DNA of 64,000 nt from Saxidomus purpurata (lineage: Eukaryota > Mollusca > Bivalvia > Venerida > Veneridae), in assembly GCA_022818135.1 (NCBI GenBank), contig JAFMSR010000001.1, forward strand, positions 36,858,672-36,922,671, given 5' to 3'. Under the pieces are notes generated by a model, which saw nothing but the letters and a program-made list of their open reading frames with translations, had not been told where the DNA came from and did not search any database. Positions 33,141 through 45,029 of this stretch are shown in pieces. The translations under genes were made by a program, and so were the position numbers. The stretch's first letter is position 1; each line of letters begins with the position of its first letter.

Positions 33141-33675
33141 CTAGCTGGTGTCATAACCAGCACGTGCTACTGTGTCAACAGTGAACATTCTCTCTCCGAT
33201 GAAAAGTTTGTCATACGACAACCTTGCCTTTTTACCGTCATTTTTTGCAGCAACAAGTGTGGGGATAAGTTTCTTCCGTTTCTCTTGGATGGCCTTGGGG
33301 AACTGATCTCCAACTCGGACGGAAGGTTCGTCTATGTCCTTGTTAGCGTCAAATATAAGTTGTTTTACAAACATTTTATCTTGGTAGTAATTAAATTTTA
33401 CCACTACTGGACGGGTTTTTCCATGACTGTAGCTACCGATACGATGTGCTCGATCAATTTTGATTTTCTCACGTGCATCAGTGATTTTAATATCGGTAAT
33501 CAAAAAGTTATAAATTTCCGAGATGCAGTTTTCTGATTTGCGCTCATCGGAGGCTGCCGCCTCAGAGATCCCGAAGAACAATAAGTTGTCCCTCATGGAC
33601 CGGGACTGTAAATCGACGATTTCCTCTGTGAGATACGAGTTGCTTTTCTTCAGATGTTCATAGTCATTAATAAAC
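33141..33675 (-). pseudogene. LINE ORF1-like RNA-binding protein, C-terminal part
   Basis: Reads LKKSNSYLTEEIVDLQSRSM then RDNLLFFGISEAAASDERKS, continuing with IKIDRAHRIGSYSHGKTRPV and VVKF, and ends at 33141. This is the RRM-like domain and following segment of L1-type ORF1 proteins, which coat the element's RNA. The N-terminal coiled-coil region is missing through 5' truncation. The frame itself is open. Confidence 0.75.
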
Positions 33676-34319
33676 CGTTACATCTTCTGAAGTGTTATGT
33701 TATTGTCAACTTGCAATGTTATTATGTCAAACAGTCATGCTTTCTTCTTGGAGCCTTGTGTTATCTTGTCTTAGTGACATATTATTATGTCAAACAGTCA
33801 TTCTATCTTCTTAAAGTGGTGCGTTATCTTGTCAAAGATGACTTTTTAAAGAAAGTAATATATAGAAAATACAAAAATATGTCCAGGGCTCGAAGTAACA
33901 GATATATAGCTTAGTCTCCAGATCCGGGGCTTTGGATGCGGACGAGGACCCGAAAATCACTTTCAAAAACTAAACAACTATAAATACGCTACATAATTTT
34001 ATCATAATTTTTTGTCTAACGGTCTTAAGTATCGAAGTGCGGTTTTGGACCCGGAGAACCTTCCTGAAGAGGAAATGTTAACACGGTTCAAATCGGGATT
34101 AGTTATATAAACTGCTAAAAACAAATACAAATTGTACAAATTTCATAATGATTATATTTACTTTAAACAAATACAGTTGAAAGAGTTTAAACGCATACAT
34201 GTCACACAAGATTTTCTGCATAAATAATAAAAAAGCATATTAATTATTTCAGTGTTTGTCATAACACGTTGTAATAGCAACGCATAACATCGTTGTCAAT
34301 GGCGCGTTTTTAGCATTTG

Positions 34320-35316
34320 ATCGTTATTTTTAAAGGCATTTTTGGGAAAAAGCCAACGTGAAAACGTGCCTTTTTTATTTTCGATTATTTTTAAGAGAAC
34401 AACCTGATGCACATAATATAAATCTATAAAAAAACTTTGACCTCGCGGATAACGCGCTATATGTCAAAACCTACGTTTTTGGTTTTGGACTATTTGTTTT
34501 CGCAGAAATATTGGTTTTGTAATGCATGAGACACATTAAAATTGCTTCTACCAAATAAAGGTTGTTGTCAAAATAATGTACACTTGAAAAAAGTGAAATC
34601 GCCAAAATATTATTGAAATTATGATAGAAAAACGATCAATTTTCGTTAGAAAAACGGGTGCCCCCATATGGCGCTTTTTATATGAATGTTAAAGCTAAAT
34701 AGAAAAACAGAATTTAATTCTTGAAAATATAGATGTAGATTTTTACCTGGGCCGAATTTCATACTTTCCATCTACTTTTTGAATTCTGGTCCTAAGGTCC
34801 GCAGTTACTTTAAACAATTCTGATATATATATTTGTTTATTTTTTTGCACCGTACTCTAAAAGTGACTTGTCGCATTAGCCCTTACTAAATTTGCTTGCA
34901 CCGTAGCCCATTTTTCAAAAGAACAAATATTTAGCTTTCTTTGCATTTAAGTCATTTTTTAAATCATTTTTCAGATGTTAATCATCCTCGTGAACTCTCG
35001 TTGACTGATAGAAACATTGTTTATGTACATAGTAATGGGCTAGGTTACAAAATGTGTGAATACTTGTCACATTAGCTCCAAAAATTTCTCAAATTTGACC
35101 ATTTGCCTCATTTTGGGGACCAAACGACTAAACTGGTGAAGGATAGATTATAATCTATGGAAAGAAAACTGTTTTCCGCTTAGAATAAGCTATATTTGAA
35201 CGTAATAGACCTATAAATGAAATACTTACAACCTTTTGAAACTCCGAGTCGGGAGCTCTTTTACTTGGCGCAGTAGCTAAAAATGACGTCGCAAGTCACG
35301 TGGGTTATGCACACTG
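34320..35316 (-). repeat. Right terminal inverted repeat of the large element
   Basis: Uninterrupted partner of the left arm. It gives the better view of the terminal repeat: about 1 kb, with a small number of gaps and substitutions. Both arms carry the CACGTG and GACGTC palindromes near the tip. The stretch 33676-34319 inside it has a two-copy ~62-base tandem repeat (33720-33771 and 33782-33833) and no gene. Confidence 0.85.
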
Positions 35317-35381
35317 ATGTTGTTAGCATTGAGTTCTAAAGGTGCTTATACCTTTAGTCTATTTAGATAAATAGTTTTTTC

Positions 35382-35765
35382 TTGTTCATCTTTCTGTGGA
35401 AACTGAAATTTGATGAACTTGTACAAAGAACTTTAAAAACGATCTCTGCAATCTGTGCATACTTCAGCAGACAGAAAGGAGCCAAAGTACGCAGACTTTT
35501 AATGGCCTATACCCTTGAATATCATAAATGTGTGTTGAAACTAATATTAATGAAATGGTACAAAAATCAGGCACTTACTGCTGACTATTATCTGCCATTT
35601 TCCGTGAAGTATAGCAAAACAAAGTCACATGATTCCCCACAGTGGTTTAAAGTAACATGTTTGCAAGATGAGTACCATACAGGGTTAGTGTTCATATATG
35701 ATAATATGAAATCACATTTATATTATTTATATATTCATTGTTCCAATGTAAAAAAACAAAAATAA
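35382..35765 (+). other. Open frame of unknown nature beside the large element
   Basis: A 127-codon frame without an early ATG (first in-frame ATG at 35502). It includes the stretch LTADYYLPFSVKYSKTKSHD and SPQWFKVTCLQDEYHTGLVF, which looks more protein-like than its surroundings, and runs into the repeat at 35755. No family is recognised. It could be an exon of the host sequence interrupted by the large element, or chance. Confidence 0.15.
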
Positions 35766-35850
35766 TATCAAACAGGGAATGCCACGTACCAAAAACGCAG
35801 CCTCCCCAAAACGAACCCCACAGCACCCAGAAGTGCACACCACCAACACA

Positions 35851-35926
<76 letters not shown>

Positions 35927-36075
35927 CACGCACACACACACGACACACACACACAATCATGTACACACACACATATACACTACCAACACACACTAGCATA
36001 CAAAGCAAACACACGAGGACAAAACGAACAATTAAAGGAACACAGTGGGGCACCGCCTTGTAAGTCTTACCTTTC
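35755..36075 (+). mobile_element. Microsatellite-bearing repeat element
   Basis: Starts with an A-rich run and ATCAAACAGGGAATGCCACG, then AACGAACCCCACAGCACCCA. A (CACG/ACGC)n plus (CA)n array follows at about 35849-35957, and the right flank is CACCGCCTTGTAAGTCTTAC. The left flank recurs at 27008-27040, and both flanks joined recur at 7425-7481. A conserved left and right flank around a tandem core is known for pearl-type, Helitron-related elements of bivalves; whether this belongs to them is inference. Confidence 0.6.
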
Positions 36076-38504
36076 AATTTCTTAACTTTCAGACTGTCAA
36101 AATGACAAAATCAGCATTGACTTTTGCATTCCCAAACTTGTATTTTCTTGTGATCCTTTTTATGCAGGGCTATAGTTGAAATATTCTACTGTGTAAAGTT
36201 TTATGAGTTGGATCAGGTATATGGCTGGATTAATGGTATTGTATTAGTACAGAGTTGTGAATGCATGAAGTATTTTACTTCATGTGTAGCTGTCTTTTAT
36301 CATTACTGTGGCAATAATAGGAGTTAATAAGAACACATTAAACATTGGACAAAGCTTATACTGTATACATAATTATGTAACATGCTTTCCTGTGAACAAT
36401 CCATTTTACTTACGTCTATTTTCAGTCACTTTCCCCTTTTATGACTATATAATAATATATGTTGATTGATGAGGCATTCCAATTTTCACTTGTTGGTTTT
36501 GTTGTGGTATACGTTTTCTTGTTTTATTTTAATGTTAAATTTTATGATTGTATTACTATGTTTCACTGCATGTCATCTGTATGGTGTTTTGATGGAATAT
36601 ATTCAAAGAATTGTGCAAGCTGTCTGACATACCGTCGCCTTCAGGTTTCAGTATCACATGTTGATTAGCCAGAGTTGGAAACATGGTAAAAAGTGTTCAA
36701 GTCTAAAACTGATAAGATTTTTCTCAGTGACAAGTCTAATTTCTCTGGTTTCTGATCCATTAGCTTTTAAATTATGCTAATTTCTAGCCAATCAGATTTG
36801 AAAGATATTAGACAGGTCTCCAAGAAAAGTTGTAAAGTGATATTTCTTTTCCTTTAGCATTTAGTTCTGTAAACAAATAACTATGTTAGTTTAAAACAAA
36901 ATGCTTTGCTGCTTTTATTGTACTAAAAGACAGTTTACTGCAGAGTACTGTTTATAACAAGGATCAAGAGAATATCTTTATTTTCTGTTTTAAATGGTAT
37001 TCATTAAATTTTTTCAACCAGTTAAAGTTTACTCTGTATTCATCTTTTACATTGGTATCAGACATGTAGCATCTACTGTATGTGACATGTGTGTACCATC
37101 TTATCTACCTTTGAACAAATATAGTGATAGTAATTCTAACCAGATAAAAAAATATACAATGTATATTTATTAAGATTTTTCTCAAAGAATCGAAAGTACT
37201 GTTTAAAACTGAATTTAAATGTATTCCATTTACTACAGGTATGCTAGGAGCTTAGAAATGCATCAATTTCCTGTTATGAGTTACTTAGACAGCCCATTCT
37301 ACTTTCAGCTTTTTATCAGGCAAATATAATTGCCCAGTTAGATCTTGTATGATTGAACAATTTGTACATGCCCGAAGGGGTATATTATGTTATGGCACTT
37401 GTGGTCCGTCTGTCTGTTAGCAATTTATATCTGGAGCAATATCTGCCACATTTGTAATGCAAATTTAATCAAACTTTGTGGAAAGGTTATTTCTATATAG
37501 AGTAGATACCCCTTGACTTTCAGTTGAATTGCTTCTGAAGCACAGAGTTATGGCTCTTGGAAAATTGAATGCAAAGTTGACATGGCAATATTTGCCAGTT
37601 AGCCAGGTAAAGCCATACAGGCCTTGGTCACTAGATTACCCAATGCAAGGGGTAAGAGAGAAGGGTGCATCCCTCCAAATTTTCTTCAAATTTTGATTAA
37701 CTTTTCTTTTACCCAGTATGTGCCGAGCAGCAAGGACCTACTCTACTAAATAGCATATACTTCGGGCGTATATTGCTGCTGTCCTACTGACATTTCTTGA
37801 TAAGGTTGTTGGACAAATTTGCCTCCTAATACATTGTGTGTTTTGAGTATTTTGCCTTTGCTCAGTTTACCTACTTCACTGACTTTGCTCATTATAATGC
37901 ATTAGTTAATCAGTTTTACATTTTAAAATGGTGCTTATTTACAGGGCAATTCTTTTCCGCTTTTATTTTGATTCATATATAATGCTGTACAGTCCCCAAA
38001 GGACATTTTCGGACATGACATCAAATTATATTTATTTATTTATTTAGTGTTCAGTTCTTCCCTCCATACGGGCTGATTGTATTTTGAATCATAACTCTAC
38101 TAACTTGTAAACCTCAGATGTTACTTGGCAGGCATTGTGGTTTACTTTAACCCTTTTGGCAGCATATGATCCTGTTCTATAGCTTATGTAGATCATGATC
38201 AGCAAGCACACATCTATTCAGTCTAATCATAATCAGCACTGTTCACTTTCAAATGTTTACTGGGCACTCCTTTGAAATATTATTCAGCAACTTACCAATG
38301 CTTTGACATAAAGTTTTCAATCTTACTATTGAGAATTTGATGACCCCTATTGATCTTTAACAACTTCTTGGACTCTAGATCTGGAATTTCATGTGTTGCA
38401 GTTATTAGTGGAGGGATGGAAATGGGGCATAAGTGTTTACAAACATCTAATTGGGTTTCTTATGGTACTTTTTTTAAATGTATAGACCTTTTTAGCTCAC
38501 CTAT
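36076..38504. other. Intergenic, one short terminal-repeat element
   Basis: No gene is seen. 37370-37767 is bounded by GCCCGAAGGGGTATAT and CATATACTTCGGGC, imperfect inverted ends of a ~400-base dispersed element. (TTTA)-rich sequence lies at 38028-38046. The remainder is AT-rich with no coding signal; the 69-codon frame at 36459-36668 has no motif. Confidence 0.4.
37370..37767. repeat. ~400-base dispersed element with GCCCGAAG ends
   Basis: The inverted termini are described in the enclosing intergenic entry. The interior has GTCCGTCTGTCTGT near the left end, as in other CCGTCTGT-type repeats in this window (27595, 38520, 54005). No coding capacity. Confidence 0.4.
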
Positions 38505-40830
38505 TGTTATCGCCTGGTGTCAGTTGTCTGTCTGTCTGTCCGTCCACACTTAATCTTTCTTGTGTATGCAATAGGGGCTGCATTTTTCATTAGATCTTCA
38601 TGAAACTGTATTACTGTCTAGATGAAATCTAGGTCGATATCGCATATGGGTCACCTTGGGTCAAAAAGCAGGTCACAGGGTCAGATCATAGAAAAATCTT
38701 GTTTATGTGGTAGAGGTTGCATCTTTCATTGGATTTTCATGAAACTTGGTCAGTATGATAGCCTTGATGAAATCTAGGTTGAGTTTGAATATGGGTCAAC
38801 TAGGGTCAAAAGCAAGGTCACGGGGTCAAATCATAGAAAAAACATTGTGTATGCAATGTTGTCTGTATTTTTCACTGGAACTACATGAAACTTGGTCTTT
38901 ATGAAATGTATGTCGAGTTCGAATATGGGTAATCTTAGGTAAAAAATTGCGTATGGGGTCAAATTATAGAGAAACCTTGTGTGTGCAATAGAGGTTATAT
39001 TTTTTATTGGATCTTTTTGAACCTTGGTCAGTATTGCCATGATGAAATCTAGTTTGAGGTAGCCAGGTCAGTGGTAAAGGGCCATCATGGCCCTCTTGTT
39101 TAAAACAGGTAATTAGCTTGCTTGAGCACAGAGTACTCGAGGGTGAATTATTATGATCAACAATGTCTGGTCCATCCTACAGTCTGTTTACAATATCCTT
39201 GTGAGTCCAATCTTAATGAATCTTTGTAACAACATATTCAGATTAATACAATCTCAGTTGTGTTCAATACTAGGTCATCTAGGGTTAAACACTAGGTCAC
39301 TAGGTCCATTATAGAATATACATAAAAACTATTTAAGTACTATACATGTACCATTTTCTACCAGATCTACATGCAACTTGATCAGAATATTTATATGTAT
39401 ATATAAAATCAAGGTCTATTTTGAAACAGGGTCACCTATGTTGTAAAAGTAGGTCACCAGGTCGCATCGTAGAAAAATTTTGTAAGCATCGAGAGGCCAC
39501 ATATTCTACCTTATCTACATGAAGCTGAACTAGAATGTTTATGTATATGAAATCAAGGCCAGGTTTCAAAATAGGTCACCTAGGGTAAAAATCAAGGTCA
39601 CAAGGTTAAATTATAGAAAAACATTGTAAGCACTCTAGAGATCACATTTTCCACATGGTCTACATGGGAATAGCTCATAATAATACGACTCAATAAATTC
39701 TGGGTCAGGTTCGATTCTGGGTCACCTGGCGTCAAATACTAGACCATACGGTTAAATCAAAGAACAAGAGCTGTCCCTCACAAGTGACAAATGCACCTGG
39801 AAAAGATGTCTCACAGTCTGTCCTCTCCATGTGCTCAACAATTGTGCCATGTAATTTTAAAATTCTTCCATGCATGACAGAGTTACCATGCATACAGTAT
39901 ACCAGTACTTTTAAAATATAAGTGTGTCCTTGACATTTGAGGTAGGGACGTAGTTCTTGCATGCGGCACATTGTCTTGGTGTGCTGAACATTTGTTTTAA
40001 GTTACTTTAAAATCAATCAATGCATGACAAAGTTATAGTACAGACACGAATGCGTGCATATATACAGGATTCCATTACCTTCAAACTCTAAGAGTGACAT
40101 TGACATTTGAGGTAGGGACGTGGGTCTTGCACCCGACACATTGTGTTCATGGGCTGATCAGGACACGAATGTGTGCATATATATAGAGGATTCCATTACC
40201 TACAAACTCTTAAGTGTGACCTTGACCTTTGAGGTAGGGACGTGGGTCTTGCACACCACACATCGTCTTATTCTTAAATCCTTCAATGCATGACAAAGTA
40301 ACAGTCCTGACACGAACAAATGTTAGGAAGGACACACGGATGGACGGACAGACAGACGGACGGTGCGATTTTAATATGTCACCCGTCGGGGCGTATATAC
40401 CTTGTCAACACTCTAAGGGGCCACATTTAATGTCAACATTTCGTGAAAATTGGCCATTTGTCTTGATGATTTCTAGGTCAGATTTGAATTTTTGTCAGCT
40501 GGAATCAAAATGTAGGTCACTAGGTCAAATCAAAGGAAAACCTCATAACACTCAAGAGGTCGGATTTGATACCCAATCTTCATGAAAATTGGTCAGAATG
40601 TATGTCTCAATAATTTCTTGGTAAAATTCGAATCCGTGTCCACTACTATTAAAATCCAGGTTACAATGTCAAATCAAAGAAGTTCCCTGTTAGCACTAAA
40701 TGTCATATTTAATATCCAATCTTTATGAAAACTCCTTAGAATCCTTGTATCAGTGTCACCTTGGGTCACAAACTAGGTCATGCGGGCAAATCAAGGAAAC
40801 ACTGAGGTGTGCGATAAAGGGCCATGTTGG
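38505..40830 (+). repeat. Degenerate tandem array (~130-160-base unit)
   Basis: Repeated modules contain, in order, TTCATGAAACTTGGTCA, TTGATGAAATCTAGGT, GGGTCA(CC/A), AGGTCAC(A/T)GGGTCAAATCA and AGAAAAACATTGT. At least ten divergent copies lie between TAGCTCACCTATTG at 38504 and GGGCCATGTTGGCGCTC at 40820. A different ~130-base duplication (GACATTGACATTTGAGGTAG) is embedded at 39930-40310. Open frames inside are by-products. Such arrays are common in bivalve genomes; no function is implied. Confidence 0.75.
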
Positions 40831-43155
40831 CGCTCATTTTATTCATTCATTTAGAAGGTTTATGCTTGTTTTACTTGCTGTTATGCTTTTTCTCCTCTGC
40901 TTATTTATTTAAAATATAGGCAAAATGATATTTTTGAAATAGAATTTAAGCTCGTCATGTACATGTATTTTAAAGACAATGATGATTCAGTACACTAAAG
41001 TTTTTCTTTCCTATCGCATGGAATGGACCATTGGTTTTATATTTTTATTGATGAAACAAAGCATGAAGAGTTTTGAATAAAGGGCCATTCTCATTTAAAT
41101 TTACATTTATTGCAGTGAGAAAGTATTCGTGCTGTCAGAGCAACAATAGTAAATCATAGCACTTTAAAATTCCAAACTTTGTCACGAAACTATACCCCTG
41201 AAATTTAAATGATTCAAATGAAAAATCATTTTCGACACAGGACCCAGTATTTGAAACTTTAATCGTCAATTTAACCAAAAGTCGGTTGAATTTAACGGTT
41301 ATACTAGTAATTTCCACAGTTTGAAATATTTATTAAAACAAATTTCTGCATTCAATGGAATAAGGAGTAAAAGCTCTTCAAAGTAAAAATAAAAGTATTC
41401 GACTAGTATTGCCAACCAAGAATCACACTTTTCAATCAAAAGTTAATCAATGGTTGGCTCAAAAGTCGTATAAAGTTTCGAACAACCGGGTTTAGTTTTC
41501 CCGTCTTAATTCTTGTCAGAGTAACTCGTACACTGATAAGTACCAAACAGAATTTTTTTTTCATATACATGTACATATAGCTGAAAGTTATTTGAAAACC
41601 CTTTAACAGTGAACCTCACTAAATCTGCAAACGACATACCTACCAGAAGGTTGTAATATATTACACCAAGGTAAACAAAATGATTGACACATGTTTATAC
41701 TTTACAAATTAAACGGTATTGGTAATTAAAAAGCATTCACAGTAGAGCGTTTTTTTATAGTGACCCACTGCAGCACAAATCAACCGCAGATTATTTTACT
41801 TCTCTTGTTTTTTACAGATACAAAATACTGTGACCACCTTTGTATCTGTTCCAGGGGAAATCAGTCGATTGTTCTCCTCTTTCATATTTGTAGACATCGT
41901 TGTTGTCATGTGACTAGATATTTTATGTAGGTGACCTTTAAATTATTACGACTTTTACTTGCCATGTTAAACATATGTTAGTAATATTTTTGTAGATTAA
42001 AGTGTCCAATTGCAAAATCTTGTTTATTTATGTATGTTGGGTGATTATTTTGCCGGCTTATTAATGGAAACTACATAAATTTACAAGGCGACAACTGTGA
42101 TCTTTACTTGTATTTCCTGTGCCAATCGTTTTGAGATTTCATTGAAATTGTATTCACACCACTCTCCATTACATTTCTTCAAACGATGACGATCTTTACA
42201 GAAGTCTGGTAAATAATATGTCAACATTATTTTGCAAAGTTCCTTGAGTGACAAATTTCAAAAGCATGTATGTAGACTTGGAAAAAATAACAATAGCTGT
42301 AATTTTATTTCGTTTTCTGCGGCTTGTATAATGACCAATGGAACCCGTTATGAGTGATATAGGGACATCATGGCCCTCTCGCAACCATGAAGAAAAACAT
42401 GCCGGATTCGAACATCATAGAAAATTATAGATTGTGTGCTCACTGTTTAACCAATCACGGTCTCCGCATTTTAGCTCAACTGAGCACTTTTTTGTTTTAT
42501 TTACTGCCAGTGGTGGTCGTCGATTTGTTTCAAACCACAACTAAACCAAGTGGACGATTCTGATTGAGCTTCACATTGATGATGATCCTACATTAGATTT
42601 CTTGAAATGAAGTTGGTCCATTGAGAACTCTGGTTGCAATGACATCCGAAAGTCAGGAATTGCTGACCCGATTTACAATAATCAGACAGAAATAATCCCT
42701 GTGTGACTTATTCATGTCCTTTCATCCAAAAACATGGCTGTCAGGTGACGGTGATCATTTCTCTTGTATAACTAATTGGGAAAGGACGAAAATCCCCTCA
42801 TAAACCAAGACATGATTTCAAAATAATTAGACAGAAATAATCTTCAGGCAAAATCCCTCCATGGTAGCGAGCTGGGCAGTATTATACAGTATTTTTAGAA
42901 GGGATTTTGATAATCTTTTTCTCAACATAGTTATCAAAAAGTGTAAATGTGCGAAACAATCGGCGTACATCCACCATTGCATAGTGAAGTGTTATGATCA
43001 ACTGAACTTCAACTATCATATCATTATAATATCGCATTATTATGCAGGCGTCTAAATCAAACGGTAAGGTTATCAAATAAGAATTTTCATAATGGAAATA
43101 GAAATATAATGAATTGTTATCTCTTGATAGATCTTAAATTTGTCTGCATTTAAAA
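40831..43155. other. Intergenic up to the second gap, nothing recognisable
   Basis: No gene and no strong repeat. 42466-42486 has a TTTTAGCTCAACTGAGCAC segment resembling the start of the array at 38504, and GGACATCATGGCCCTC at 42362 resembles its end. Short open frames have no motif. Confidence 0.4.
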
Positions 43156-43655
43156 NNNNNNNNNNNNNNNNNNNNNNNNNNNNNNNNNNNNNNNNNNNNN
43201 NNNNNNNNNNNNNNNNNNNNNNNNNNNNNNNNNNNNNNNNNNNNNNNNNNNNNNNNNNNNNNNNNNNNNNNNNNNNNNNNNNNNNNNNNNNNNNNNNNNN
43301 NNNNNNNNNNNNNNNNNNNNNNNNNNNNNNNNNNNNNNNNNNNNNNNNNNNNNNNNNNNNNNNNNNNNNNNNNNNNNNNNNNNNNNNNNNNNNNNNNNNN
43401 NNNNNNNNNNNNNNNNNNNNNNNNNNNNNNNNNNNNNNNNNNNNNNNNNNNNNNNNNNNNNNNNNNNNNNNNNNNNNNNNNNNNNNNNNNNNNNNNNNNN
43501 NNNNNNNNNNNNNNNNNNNNNNNNNNNNNNNNNNNNNNNNNNNNNNNNNNNNNNNNNNNNNNNNNNNNNNNNNNNNNNNNNNNNNNNNNNNNNNNNNNNN
43601 NNNNNNNNNNNNNNNNNNNNNNNNNNNNNNNNNNNNNNNNNNNNNNNNNNNNNNN
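43156..43655. other. Assembly gap (500 N)
   Basis: Exactly 500 undetermined bases, same size as the first gap. Frames that cross it are artefacts. Confidence 0.99.
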
Positions 43656-43918
43656 TATTACATCGCAATTACGCCACTTTATGTTACTGGAGTCAGTATG
43701 ATGTCACGGCGAATGTTTATTTCTGTTAAATTTTGATGATATTTTTAAACAATAAGCTGTCGGAACAATATGTGAAAATCGCATTGGGAAGAGATTGGTT
43801 GTTTAATTCAAACTTTCTTTGAAAACGCCGCCGTTCCGACTCGATTAAATTGATTGAAATGAATATCGGCGATGATCTAAACGGCTTACCTATTTTAGTA
43901 TGTTTTGACCGCAAAATA

Positions 43919-45027
43919 TGAGGAATGTTCAAATATGAATGCATCTAAGCACATAAAAAGTATCCTTGATGGATTTCAATGAAGATTTTATTTTGTCCCC
44001 TCGAAGTATTCACCCCCAACAGATATGCAAAGTTTCAGAAAGTCTTGTACAATAGACGCCTTGTGCGATGACGCATTGTCATGTAGCAATCTGACATTGG
44101 CCAAACCAGTTGCAGGTCTTCGATTTTTAAAACATTTCTTCAGTTTTCGAAGAAATTTAGTCTTGTAACACTTCGCATTTACGGATTTGCCTTTAGGTAC
44201 AGCAACCTGAATGACAGGACCCTGATTTGTGAAGAAACATAAATACCTTCTTAACACTCATGTTCCGCTTTGCAATGCATGGTCTTTTGCCATACTTTGT
44301 CGCCCATATTTTGTTCTGAATCTTTCGTTTAGGCTAAAAAAAGTGAACCAATGTCTCGTCACCAGTAACGACATTTGCGAAAGGCCGTGCATTGTAATTT
44401 GGAAACTGTTTAAGCAACATTTTCGCGCATTGCACGCTTGCCTTTTTCTGCTCATCTGTCAACAGATGGGAAATCCATGGAGCACATATCTTTCCCATTT
44501 TCAAATTACGTTTCAGAATTGCATGAGCTGCTGCTTATAAGATGCCAACCATACTAGCTATTTGCCTAGCGGTGTATCTTGCATCAGTAGCAACTATTTC
44601 TTTCACTCTAGCAACCATCTTGGCAGACGTTGCTGTAATCGGCTGACGGCCATGTGGTGCATCTTCTGTTGAAACTCACCCGCATTTGAATTTCTTAAAC
44701 CAACGAATAACTGTCGAAAAAGACATTTCATTATGCCCATAAACAGAACATATTTCATTAAAAATGTCTTTACAGCCTATGCCAAGAATACAACGATTCT
44801 TAATATAGGACCGTATTTCAACGGCGTACGCTGACCTTCTTCCAACCATTTTTGTATTAATATAGACGAGTAGGTAATGTTTAGTGAGCGATAGACATAG
44901 CTAAAGTGAACGGATTGTAATGGGTGTGTTATCAATGCAAAGCTAACTTGTTTATCTACCCAATAATCTTAATTTCCTCATGATTTTCGCATTATTGAGC
45001 GAGATAACGTTCTACATGCATTCCTCA
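43919..45027 (-). mobile_element. Mariner element, internally deleted
   Basis: TA dinucleotides (43917-43918 and 45028-45029) flank inverted ends TGAGGAATG and CATTCCTCA. The length of ~1.1 kb is about 0.3 kb short of a usual mariner. Inside is the transposase remnant at 43988-44849. The TA target and ends fit the Tc1/mariner superfamily. Confidence 0.8.
43988..44849 (-). pseudogene. Mariner transposase, stops and in-frame deletion
   Basis: Start ATG at 44849-44847: MVGRRSAYAVEIRSYIKN. The N-terminal paired helix-turn-helix follows (NEMSFSTVIRWFKKF), then a stop, DAPHGRQPITATSAKMVARV, a second stop, and NVVTGDETLVHFF with the first catalytic Asp, then a third stop. A frameshift near 44.24 kb precedes FFTNQGPVIQVAVPKGKS. 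The second Asp is in VRLLHDNASSH. Directly after SIVQDFL the sequence jumps to KLCISVGGEYFEGTK, the normal mariner C-terminus. The ~90-100 residues that hold the third catalytic Asp are therefore deleted in frame. Inactive. Confidence 0.85.
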
Positions 45028-45029
45028 TA

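Larger units (their letters stand above)
29585..33675 (-). mobile_element. Near-full-length LINE, decayed
   Basis: On the - strand it carries an ORF1-like RNA-binding protein, then an endonuclease, a reverse transcriptase and a cysteine-rich C-terminus. It ends at 29587-29612 with CAATAAA followed by a (TTGAA)n tail, as in LINEs that end in short tandem repeats instead of poly(A). The 5' side stops abruptly at about 33675, where ORF1 is already open, so the copy is 5'-truncated. It is inserted inside the larger inverted-repeat element. Several frameshifts make it inactive. Confidence 0.85.
26526..35316. mobile_element. Large element with ~1 kb terminal inverted repeats and 5-base target duplication
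   Basis: The left terminus CAGTGTGCATAACCCACGTG (26526-) is matched exactly by the reverse complement at the right terminus (ending 35316). Outside both ends is the same 5-mer ATGTT (26521-26525 and 35317-35321). The arms match for about 1 kb (26526-28150, minus an inserted ~690 bases, against 34320-35316). The interior holds a complete-length but decayed LINE (29585-33675) and a copy of the coding remnant found outside at 25860-26095. No transposase domain is recognisable in the remaining ~2 kb. The 5-base duplication is known for Transib-type elements, but these ends do not match their usual CACWATG, so the superfamily is unassigned. Confidence 0.8.

Noticed and set aside
26526..35316. Assignment of the long-TIR element to Polinton/Maverick, Transib or MuDR
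   Set aside because: Polintons duplicate 6 bases and carry polymerase and integrase genes, MuDR duplicates 8-9 bases, and Transib ends differ; none fits what is seen.
35692..36085. Several long overlapping frames on both strands rich in Thr/His or Cys/Val
   Set aside because: All are translations of the (CACG)n/(CA)n microsatellite.
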